From Brasilonema sennae CENA114 (GTDB lineage: Bacteria; Cyanobacteriota; Cyanobacteriia; Cyanobacteriales; Nostocaceae), in contig NZ_CP030118.1 of assembly GCF_006968745.1 (NCBI RefSeq), positions 2,244,654 to 2,308,653 of the forward strand: a stretch of DNA of 64,000 nucleotides, written 5' to 3'. The notes under the pieces were generated by a model that had not been told where the DNA came from, made no database searches, and saw only the letters and a list, made by a program, of their open reading frames with translations. Positions 1 through 6,950 of the stretch are shown one piece after another (the first letter of the stretch is position 1; the number at the start of each line of letters is the position of its first letter). The position numbers were made by a program, and so were the translations under genes.

Positions 1-301
1 AAAAAGGTACTCCGTCTATTTATCGTCTTTACTCTGAGGAAATTCGCGCTCTCCGCAAGCTGCAAAGAGATTATCCTGCTAGTCCCTATGTTTTCCAGTC
101 TTCTCGACACGGATCATTAGCACAAGAACTATCGCTGGAATTGTTGAACGGGCTGGTGAGAAGGCTTGTCTACCTTTTCCTGTTCATGCCCATATGCTAC
201 GGCATGGAACAACTTATATTCCAAAGACCTCTTGACAAAAATGCAATTACCTTAACCTCTCACGGATGAATACTGTTTTTTGGAAAATGTTTAAAGGATG
301 A
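1..301 (+). pseudogene. Decayed tyrosine recombinase (integrase) C-terminal fragment
   Basis: The translation resembles the catalytic C-terminal part of a cyanobacterial phage-type integrase, but it is broken. Frame 3 gives EIRALRKLQRDYPASPYVF. After roughly base 125 the similarity continues in frame 2 with LPFPVHAHMLRHG, which holds the HxxRH active-site box near bases 185-208. A TGA at 233-235 interrupts it. A tail (LSRMNTVFWK, about 257-286) resembles the usual C-terminal end, but the segment that should carry the catalytic tyrosine is missing. There is one frameshift, one in-frame stop and an internal deletion, so this is a dead gene. The 5' part lies outside the window. It sits beside the aminocyclitol/heptose cassette and may mark an old integration event (inference). 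Confidence 0.72.
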
Positions 302-366
302 TTGCAAGGGATCAATTATCAACTTACCGCACTGTTGTTACATTTATTCATAAAAGGATTGTATAC

Positions 367-1344
367 TCATACGACATAATCTCTATGGCGATATTGCTCA
401 GAGTAGCTTCGCACATAATCAGCTACTCGAGACAATCCCTCATCTAGTGAGATTATTGGTTTCCACCCCAACATGCGTTGTGCCTTAGACGCATCACACA
501 AGAGTAGTTGAACTTCGCTATGTTGGGGTCGTTGTCGTTCAGTCACGCTCACAATTTCCGCCTTGCTACCAACCACACTCAAACATCGTTGAGCAATCTC
601 CGCTACACTCACTGCTGTACCTTGCCCAAAGTGAATGGTTTCTCCTTCAATCCCTGGTGTTTGAGCTGCTAACAAGAACGCCTGCACAGTATCTGAAACA
701 AAGGTCAGGTCACGCTTTGGTTCTAGATTTCCGAGAGTGATTTTTTCAACTTTGGCGATAGCCTGAGTCAACACCGTTGGAATGATAGCACGGGCAGATT
801 GACGAGGCCCATAGGTGTTGAATGGGCGGAAGGTTACGACAGGTAGATCATAGCTACAGAAATAAGATTCAGCTAGCTTATCTGCGGCTATTTTGCTTGC
901 AGCGTATGGAGATTGCGCTTGTAATGGATGAGCTTCATTTATGGGAGTGTAACGAGCTGTACCATAAACCTCACTTGTAGAAGTTACAATTAGCCGACGT
1001 ACACTTGCTTGACGACAGGCCTGCAGAACATTTAGAGTTCCACACACATTCGTAGCCACATAGGAAGCTGGGGCTTGGTAGGAATAGGGAATACCAATTA
1101 AGGCAGCAAGGTGGAATACAACCTCGCACCCTGCAACCAGACTGGTGACCAAATAAGTATCTGTGATGTCCCCCAGACACACCTCTAGTTTGCTTTGCAA
1201 TTCAGGTCGTAACTCTCGGAGATGCCCCCAGTTATTTTGGCTATTGTAATGTACTAAAGCCCGAACTTTGTATCCCTGGCTTAACAAGGCTTCAGTGAGA
1301 TGGCTGCCAATAAAACCACCTGCACCTGTAACCAACACTGTCAT
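367..1344 (-). CDS. SDR-family NAD-dependent 4,6-dehydratase/epimerase, LegB-like
   Basis: 325-residue extended SDR that should act on a nucleotide-activated sugar. Visible features are the NAD-binding GxxGxxG motif (GAGGFIGSH, residues 7-15), the conserved FHLAA (77-81), the TSTSEVYG segment (121-128), and the catalytic Tyr147-x3-Lys151 in SPYAASK. The wording of the N-terminal half (RALVHYNSQNNWG, AALIGIPYSY, RPFNTYGPRQSARA) matches what I remember of LegB-type UDP-GlcNAc 4,6-dehydratases; the substrate is inferred. It is the last gene of the minus-strand cassette, separated from gmhB by 125 bases, so it may be co-transcribed or have its own promoter. Other NDP-hexose or NDP-heptose dehydratase/epimerase functions are possible. 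Confidence 0.8.
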   Translation of the reverse strand: MTVLVTGAGGFIGSHLTEALLSQGYKVRALVHYNSQNNWGHLRELRPELQSKLEVCLGDITDTYLVTSLVAGCEVVFHLAALIGIPYSYQAPASYVATNVCGTLNVLQACRQASVRRLIVTSTSEVYGTARYTPINEAHPLQAQSPYAASKIAADKLAESYFCSYDLPVVTFRPFNTYGPRQSARAIIPTVLTQAIAKVEKITLGNLEPKRDLTFVSDTVQAFLLAAQTPGIEGETIHFGQGTAVSVAEIAQRCLSVVGSKAEIVSVTERQRPQHSEVQLLLCDASKAQRMLGWKPIISLDEGLSRVADYVRSYSEQYRHRDYVV

Positions 1345-1469
1345 TATAACTCTCCTGGTTTAAGATTTGTGATTAGGGTTAAAGGTGTAGGATAACTCCA
1401 AAAAGCGAAAGAAATTTGAATGCTTGTTGACACAACTAGAAAAGCTGGTTACGCAAGAAGGGTAATAGC

Positions 1470-2054
1470 CTATATACAAATGCTATGTTGTTTCAGAATT
1501 ATCTGAACTGCATCCAATATATCCGAGGCGAGAAACGAGATTTGGTTGTCATCTTGCCATTCAAGAGAATACAGCCCTGTTTTCAGGAGACAACTACCTT
1601 TGCAACCAGCGTTTACACCAGCCAGCACATCACTGATGGAGTCGCCAATCATCCAGCTATCTGCTACAGAGAGTCCTAATTCCTGGGCTGCTAAGAGCAG
1701 CATACCAGGACCCGGCTTTCTATCAAAATACTCAACTTTGCGTAAGTCTGAAGTACGAGGAACGTGAGTGGAAAAGTAAATACCCTCCACACTTGCTCCC
1801 TGCATAGAAAGGAGCTGCTCCATCTTATCGTGAATAGCTTTTAGTCCCTCGAAAGTCAGCATTCCCCGTCCAACTACTGACTGATTGGTTACCACTACGC
1901 AGGCAAACCCTGCGCTTTGCAAGAGACAGAGAGCCTCGGCTGCTCCTTGCTCAAGTACTACCTGCTCTGGGGAGCAAAGATGATGCACATGTTTGATGAG
2001 AGTGCCATCACGGTCTAAAAAGACTGCTGGTCTAACATGGGAGTTTCTCTGCAT
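1470..2054 (-). CDS. gmhB: HAD-family heptose bisphosphate phosphatase, GmhB-like
   Basis: 194 residues, the usual length for D-glycero-D-manno-heptose-1,7-bisphosphate 7-phosphatase. HAD motif I is FLDRDGTL with nucleophile Asp14 and acid/base Asp16. Motif II is VVTNQS, followed by a GRG segment. The Lys/Pro motif is FDRKPGPGML and motif III is WMIGDSISDV. The first ATG is used; it lies 7 bases after the gmhA stop. It would remove the 7-phosphate of heptose-1,7-bisphosphate before nucleotide activation. Its neighbours gmhA and a sugar nucleotidyltransferase support a heptose pathway. The kinase that makes the bisphosphate is not in this cassette. Histidinol-phosphatase-type HAD proteins are close relatives. 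Confidence 0.85.
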   Translation of the reverse strand: MQRNSHVRPAVFLDRDGTLIKHVHHLCSPEQVVLEQGAAEALCLLQSAGFACVVVTNQSVVGRGMLTFEGLKAIHDKMEQLLSMQGASVEGIYFSTHVPRTSDLRKVEYFDRKPGPGMLLLAAQELGLSVADSWMIGDSISDVLAGVNAGCKGSCLLKTGLYSLEWQDDNQISFLASDILDAVQIILKQHSICI

Positions 2055-2061
2055 GACAGTT

Positions 2062-2691
2062 TCAGCCTACTAAAGATTTTTTAAGCATTCCGCTAATAGT
2101 TTGGCTGAGCATATGACCCACAGCTAGTTGAGTATCCTCGATAATACCATAGTTATCAGAGGGAATAGTAATGTTGAAGTCGGCCATCTGGGCAACCTTC
2201 CCCCCATCGAAGCCAGTAATTGATACAGTACACATATCCAACTTTTGAGCTGTCTTGCAGGCGGCAAGAATGTTCGGGGAATTACCTGAAGCTGTGAGCA
2301 TGATGAGTAAATCGCCAGGTCTGCCATTTTCTTGAACCTGGTAGCTGAAGATTTCAGTAAAATCAAAATCGTTTCCCAGAGCAGTAAGCATCGCAGGAGA
2401 CTCAGCTAAGTTAAGCACTTGGAACCGAAGTTGGTGATAGCGGAAAGTGCTCAAGAAATCGCAACGATAATGAGCTGCGTTGTTGGCGCTGCCACCATTA
2501 CCCACTAGCAACACTTGGGCTTGTCGGTTTACAGTATTAAAGATGATGTGAGCTATCTTTTCTATCGCTACAAAATCAAGAAGGGAGAGCACATCTCGCA
2601 ACACCTTTATATAGTGTTGGGGTTCAGTAATCATACGCCGAGATTGATGATTTTCTGGTTCGAGAGCCATAGGATTTTGTAAATTATTCAT
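2062..2691 (-). CDS. gmhA: Sedoheptulose-7-phosphate isomerase, GmhA-like (SIS domain)
   Basis: 209-residue single SIS-domain protein. It carries the GmhA-type phosphosugar-binding signature VGNGGSANNAAHYRCDF and the second loop MLTASGNSPN. GmhA converts sedoheptulose 7-phosphate to D-glycero-D-manno-heptose 7-phosphate, the entry step to NDP-heptose. The ATG overlaps the stop of the upstream nucleotidyltransferase by four bases (ATGA), pointing to translational coupling. An in-frame ATG at residue 8 (MALEPEN) is an alternative start. General phosphoheptose isomerase family members also include DiaA-type proteins, but the heptose neighbours favour GmhA. Confidence 0.86.
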   Translation of the reverse strand: MNNLQNPMALEPENHQSRRMITEPQHYIKVLRDVLSLLDFVAIEKIAHIIFNTVNRQAQVLLVGNGGSANNAAHYRCDFLSTFRYHQLRFQVLNLAESPAMLTALGNDFDFTEIFSYQVQENGRPGDLLIMLTASGNSPNILAACKTAQKLDMCTVSITGFDGGKVAQMADFNITIPSDNYGIIEDTQLAVGHMLSQTISGMLKKSLVG

Positions 2692-3431
2692 AGTAAGCCT
2701 GAACCCACGCGAAAATTTGATAGGTCGAAAAATTTCGTAACATCTTGCCGGAACACATCCAATCGATCTGGCGTTCCAATGTCATAAAAGCGCTGCTCGC
2801 TCACGAAAGCTCGTATCATTCCTGAAGCTACCAAACGGGGGAAAATGTCCTCCTCTAAACTGGAAGGAAGATGCTGGGGAAAAGCGGCTACATGATGGCG
2901 GTGCAACAGCAGTACACCCGCATCGACATAATCAAATTTTAGCTCTGGTTTATCTTTGAGATACTGCTGAACGTAACCCTCAGAATCAACTTGCACATTG
3001 TTAGGAACGGGCAATTCTCCTCGGTTGGGATAGACGGTCATGAAAGCGGTAGGTGCGTGTTCAGTAGCACACTTAAACATGAGTGCATAATCACAAGGCA
3101 GAAAAGAGTCACCATAAATCACAACAAAGGAGTCTCTAAGCTGAGGATAGGCGTGAGACAAACATCCGGCAGTACCGTAAGGTGTTAATTCTTGGCTATA
3201 TTTAATATCCACTCCCCATTTGCTACCGTCCCCGAAGTAGTCCCAAATCTGTTTCCAGCGATAGCCGACCAAAAGAAGAATAGAGGTAATTCCTTGACGG
3301 AGCAGATACATGATCTGATATTCTAGGAAAGGATGACCATGCACGGGTGCCATGACCTTGGGTAAGGTGTCGGTCAAAGGAGCTAGACGAGTTCCTCGTC
3401 CACCTGCAAGGATAACAGCCTGGTCAAACAT
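2688..3431 (-). CDS. Sugar-1-phosphate nucleotidyltransferase, HddC/RfbA-type
   Basis: About 247 residues from the ATG at 3431, which shares one base with the upstream stop (TGATG). An upstream in-frame ATG at 3494 would overlap the preceding gene by 64 bases and adds no recognisable sequence. The N-terminus is the nucleotidyltransferase signature ILAGGRGTRLAPLTDTLPK, with Lys in the PK motif, followed by PVHGHPFLEYQI and the metal-binding VIYGDSF. It should activate a sugar 1-phosphate with an NTP. Context with gmhA/gmhB suggests a heptose 1-phosphate guanylyltransferase (HddC type), but glucose- or mannose-1-phosphate cannot be excluded from sequence. Confidence 0.82.
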   Translation of the reverse strand: MFDQAVILAGGRGTRLAPLTDTLPKVMAPVHGHPFLEYQIMYLLRQGITSILLLVGYRWKQIWDYFGDGSKWGVDIKYSQELTPYGTAGCLSHAYPQLRDSFVVIYGDSFLPCDYALMFKCATEHAPTAFMTVYPNRGELPVPNNVQVDSEGYVQQYLKDKPELKFDYVDAGVLLLHRHHVAAFPQHLPSSLEEDIFPRLVASGMIRAFVSEQRFYDIGTPDRLDVFRQDVTKFFDLSNFRVGSGLL

Positions 3432-4660
3432 CAACCAACTCCTGCGTTCCATATATTCGCTTGCGCACAGTTTATCCTGTGAAAATACTCCCATGCATCA
3501 CTTTGAGCCTGTTTTATAGCGGTGATAATCTCATCCTCGCTAACACCAACTAGGGGTTTGCCCTCAGTCATCTCAACCCTTCCTATTGACCGCAACAAAA
3601 CAAAAGGATGCGGATCTTGGCAGAGAGTGAGATAGCCGTGTTTGTTATCCCTACGGATAATATTGATAGTAGTATCCAAGTCGAGATTTTGCGGAAATTG
3701 TAGGTTGCCATTGACACTGTTAATCAGTTCGTAGTGCAGCCAATACTCCTGTTCACTTAACCACCCCCGCTTGAAGGAAATGGCAGATGCCACAAGCATT
3801 CCCAATGCAACAGCAATCCCGTGGGACAGACCATAGCCCTGATACTCTAAAGCATGTCCAACGGTGTGTCCGTATTCCAGAGAAATGCCGATGTTCTTTT
3901 CATTCGGATCTTGCAGTAGTAATTTCTGTTTAGCTTCAATCCCCAGAATTAAAAGCTGTGTTAGGGTGGAACAAGTTTGAGGCTGATTGATAAGCGAGAG
4001 CAAGATTTCAATACGCTCAGCGTCAAACACCAAACAATTCTTGATCAACTCATTGATTCCAGCGACGAGTTCCACCTGAGGCAAGGTTCGCAGAAAGTTC
4101 ACAGATACAAAGCTGGCAGTCGGTAAATAATACATACCAAAAAGATTTTTGCCTGTACTGCCGTTAACCGCTTGTTTGAGAGAAAGGATAGAATCTGACA
4201 TGGCTAGAAAGGATGTGGGCAGATGCACTAGGGAAATACCTCGATAGAGCAGTCCAGCTACCATACCTGCAATATTCCCCGTTAGTCCGCCACCCAGAGC
4301 CATGATGATGCTGCGACGAGTTACACCAGCAGCCATAGCCGCCTCTAGCAGGCGGTTGACCAGATCTAGAGTTTTACACTGCTCATTTGGTTCCACCAGA
4401 ACAGTTTCGATAGGAAAATGAGACCCGTAGTAAGAGATGATTTCTTCGCCGTGCAGATCCCAGACATGAGAATCTGCTATGAAAAAGAGCCGATCCGGAT
4501 TTCTCTGGGCACAAAACTCGATACATGACGAACCTACGTCTTGTCCGATGAAGATGGGCATTGACCGCTCAGCAAAGAAAAAGTTAATTTTGATTAGCTG
4601 CTCCTCTACTTGAGAATGCTGTTTATTATACGGTGTTGCTATCGTATCAGGGCGCATCAT
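3431..4660 (-). CDS. Sugar-phosphate cyclase, 2-deoxy-scyllo-inosose synthase-like
   Basis: 409 residues of the dehydroquinate-synthase superfamily (NAD+ and divalent metal dependent, intracellular). The NAD-binding loop reads LGGGLTGNIAG (122-132) and the substrate region DSILSLKQAVN then STGKNLFGMYYLP. Remembered 2-deoxy-scyllo-inosose synthases of the BtrC/NeoC type have GGGLTGNVAG and DSVLSIKQAVN here, whereas true dehydroquinate synthases have GGGVxGDxAGF and GGKTAVN. Likely metal ligands are Glu204 (INELIKN), His265 (EYGHTVGH) and His280 (LSHG). The predicted reaction is glucose 6-phosphate to 2-deoxy-scyllo-inosose plus phosphate. The N-terminus is about 30 residues longer than needed. 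The ATG overlaps the upstream aminotransferase stop by four bases. 2-epi-5-epi-valiolone synthase is a less likely alternative. Confidence 0.78.
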   Translation of the reverse strand: MMRPDTIATPYNKQHSQVEEQLIKINFFFAERSMPIFIGQDVGSSCIEFCAQRNPDRLFFIADSHVWDLHGEEIISYYGSHFPIETVLVEPNEQCKTLDLVNRLLEAAMAAGVTRRSIIMALGGGLTGNIAGMVAGLLYRGISLVHLPTSFLAMSDSILSLKQAVNGSTGKNLFGMYYLPTASFVSVNFLRTLPQVELVAGINELIKNCLVFDAERIEILLSLINQPQTCSTLTQLLILGIEAKQKLLLQDPNEKNIGISLEYGHTVGHALEYQGYGLSHGIAVALGMLVASAISFKRGWLSEQEYWLHYELINSVNGNLQFPQNLDLDTTINIIRRDNKHGYLTLCQDPHPFVLLRSIGRVEMTEGKPLVGVSEDEIITAIKQAQSDAWEYFHRINCAQANIWNAGVG

Positions 4661-5961
4661 TTCCCGACCTCATGAACTTTTTTCATTGCCGCAGCAATCA
4701 GCTCCATATCCTTGTGTTCTGCTAGGAGAATAGAGTGATGCAGGAGTAGGGTTTTTCCATAAACTTCTTCTGCGTAGGGAAGCGTAAATTGATCTTTGCG
4801 CACTGCCTCGCGGGCCTCGGTACATTGCTTTACCCAGTGTTTCTCCTCTGGAACATAAAGAGGATGACGATTTAGTGGCACATAGGGCTGATGAACCCAG
4901 ATGCCAAGTTCAGCGGACAAAGCCTCACTAACCCAGCCAATAGAGCGCCCCTGCAAAAACTCTTCATTTAAGAAAAAAGCGAAGTGATAGTAAGTTTCTT
5001 CGTCCTCCGGATCGTGAAAATTGGGAATAGACACTCCTGGTAATTGTATCAACAGTTCTGTGAGATAAGCAGCATTTTCCCGACGACGGGCGTTTTGATC
5101 CTGCAAGTCCTTGAGTTGGGCTGTAAGGATTGCCAATTGAATATCAGAAAGGCAGTGGTTACGCCCAGCTACCCCACCGTGTTCCCACAATTGCATCTTT
5201 CCCAACGCTTGTACATTCGGTAAAAAACTTCTGCCATCGGTGCGTAGACGATAGATCAGATCCGCCAGTTCATCATCATCAGTGACACAACATCCTCCCT
5301 CTCCAGAAGTCATAGGTTTTCCCTGTTGCATACTGAACGCTCCCACCTTGCCTATGGTTCCCACACTTCTTCCGCGCCACCGGGCTCCATGGGCTTGGGC
5401 ACAGTCTTCTATCAGAACCAGATTGTGTTCTTTTGCTATGAGGTTTAGGGCGGTCATGTCGGCGATACGACAGTATAAATGAACTACCAGTACAGCCTTG
5501 GTTTTAGGCGTGATCAGCTGCTGCACTGATTCAGCGGCAATACACATGGTATGGGGATCTACATCCGCCAACACTGGAACCGCCTGATTTGTCAGCACTG
5601 CATAGGGACAGGCAACCCAGGTAAGTCCGGGTACAATCACTTCATCTCCTGGTCCTACACTGCACGCGGCTAAAGCTAGTTCTAGAGCTGAGGTACCGTG
5701 ATCGGTGGGTATGCAGTGCTTCACTCCTAGAAAATCGGCAAAAGCTGCCGCAAATATCTGCTCTTGAGTAGATTTCCCATTAGTAAAACCGCTAATTGTC
5801 CAGCGACCGCTACGCAAAACATCAATGACCGCTTTTTCCGTTGCCGGGTTGGATTGAGGCCAAGTGGGCCAGGTCTTTTGACAAATAGGGGTTCCCCCAT
5901 TGATTGCTAGTTTGCTGGATTCTTTGGTTAGCTTTGATTCACTTGATGTTGGGTATAGCAT
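4657..5961 (-). CDS. DegT/DnrJ/EryC1 aminotransferase, L-glutamine:2-deoxy-scyllo-inosose aminotransferase-like
   Basis: 434 residues from the ATG at 5961, chosen because GGGAGGTG lies about eight bases upstream; an ATG at 6012 would extend deep into the glycosyltransferase gene. PLP-dependent family: PTDHGTSALELAL near 85-100, VPGLTWVA, EDCAQAHGA, and the Schiff-base lysine in MQQGKPMTSGEGG (Lys215). The opening WPTWPQSN, RWTISG, and the closing HHSILLAE match what I remember of BtrS/StsC-type cyclitol aminotransferases better than perosamine- or ArnB-type enzymes. With the adjacent cyclase the likely substrate is 2-deoxy-scyllo-inosose, giving 2-deoxy-scyllo-inosamine. Coupled to the neighbours by a 23-base and a 4-base overlap. 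Confidence 0.8.
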   Translation of the reverse strand: MLYPTSSESKLTKESSKLAINGGTPICQKTWPTWPQSNPATEKAVIDVLRSGRWTISGFTNGKSTQEQIFAAAFADFLGVKHCIPTDHGTSALELALAACSVGPGDEVIVPGLTWVACPYAVLTNQAVPVLADVDPHTMCIAAESVQQLITPKTKAVLVVHLYCRIADMTALNLIAKEHNLVLIEDCAQAHGARWRGRSVGTIGKVGAFSMQQGKPMTSGEGGCCVTDDDELADLIYRLRTDGRSFLPNVQALGKMQLWEHGGVAGRNHCLSDIQLAILTAQLKDLQDQNARRRENAAYLTELLIQLPGVSIPNFHDPEDEETYYHFAFFLNEEFLQGRSIGWVSEALSAELGIWVHQPYVPLNRHPLYVPEEKHWVKQCTEAREAVRKDQFTLPYAEEVYGKTLLLHHSILLAEHKDMELIAAAMKKVHEVGK

Positions 5962-6706
5962 TGGAAACACCTCCCAGGTAATAACGGACAGTTGCGTTCT
6001 GGGTACACTCAAAACGAAAATCGTTCTGGAGAATTTTTTCTAGCAATTTGTCGTCTTCACCGACTTGATTTGCCAGTTCCTGCTGAGAAAATTCCGGGTT
6101 GAACCCGAGATGGCGTATGGAATCTGTGCGAAACAACCACTCATTCATATCTACAGTGGCTACGTTACGTGGATCATCTGAATTTCGGGGACCATCGTAG
6201 ACAATCGAGTCTCCAGGACGGAGTAGCCCATTTTCCAAACACCACTGGTATAATGACTCCGCAATTTCCTGGCTTGGGTTCCATGGGTAGTAATCCCCCG
6301 TGAACGGAGAACCATCAGGGTAAACCAATACCCTCCAGGAATAGGCAGCATCTAGTTGCTGGACTTCTATGACATTAAACAAACTGCTCAAATGATTCGG
6401 TAGAATTTCATTATCATCGTCCAGGAAACAGACATACGGCTCTTGTATCATCTCCAAGGCCGCCTGACGTAGCTTGGCCATGCGAGGAGAAGAGTGTTCT
6501 GCATGATAGGGATTGCTAATGGAAACCCAATGAACAAGCTTCTCCACCTTTGCTACCTCGGAAACGTTTTTAAGAGCTTCAACGCGCTCAGAAAACACGT
6601 AATGGACAAAGGGTGGTGCATCCTGCTGAGCCTGAACACTCTTTATACAGCGTACCAGTTCCAATTCCCGGTCAAAGCAGAAGGTGATAACAGCAATTTT
6701 GTGCAT
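5939..6706 (-). CDS. Family 2-like glycosyltransferase
   Basis: 255 residues, first gene of the aminocyclitol/heptose cassette. It has a GT-A fold pattern: an N-terminal strand KIAVITFCFDRELELVRCI, then the metal-binding acidic motif in CFLDDDNEIL near residues 92-101, and a second acidic stretch GEDDKLLEKI near 217-226 that could provide the catalytic base. No membrane segment is visible, so it is likely cytosolic or peripheral. Donor and acceptor are unknown; the context suggests transfer of, or onto, an aminocyclitol or heptose. Its 3' end overlaps the aminotransferase gene by 23 bases. The promoter should lie within 6707-6950. Confidence 0.75.
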   Translation of the reverse strand: MHKIAVITFCFDRELELVRCIKSVQAQQDAPPFVHYVFSERVEALKNVSEVAKVEKLVHWVSISNPYHAEHSSPRMAKLRQAALEMIQEPYVCFLDDDNEILPNHLSSLFNVIEVQQLDAAYSWRVLVYPDGSPFTGDYYPWNPSQEIAESLYQWCLENGLLRPGDSIVYDGPRNSDDPRNVATVDMNEWLFRTDSIRHLGFNPEFSQQELANQVGEDDKLLEKILQNDFRFECTQNATVRYYLGGVSNAIPNIK

Positions 6707-6950
6707 ACCATTTGCTTATTAAATAACTCTCCAAAGCATTAATAGCATGAACAGTACTGTAGAGCAAACCTGACGGGGCGACAAAATAGTTTTAAACGCT
6801 TGTGATCAAAAAAATGTGCAGCAATTTATGATAAAAAAAGATAGATCTAGTTTTGTCAATAAGACCTATCTGTTGATAATGTTACCTTTATTCTACCAAA
6901 CACACTTAATGGGACTTTTTTAGTAAGCTTTTTGGGTGAAGTGGCATGAA

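Noticed and set aside
3431..4660. Annotation as dehydroquinate synthase AroB
   Set aside because: The NAD loop and substrate-loop residues follow the 2-deoxy-scyllo-inosose synthase pattern and no shikimate gene is nearby.
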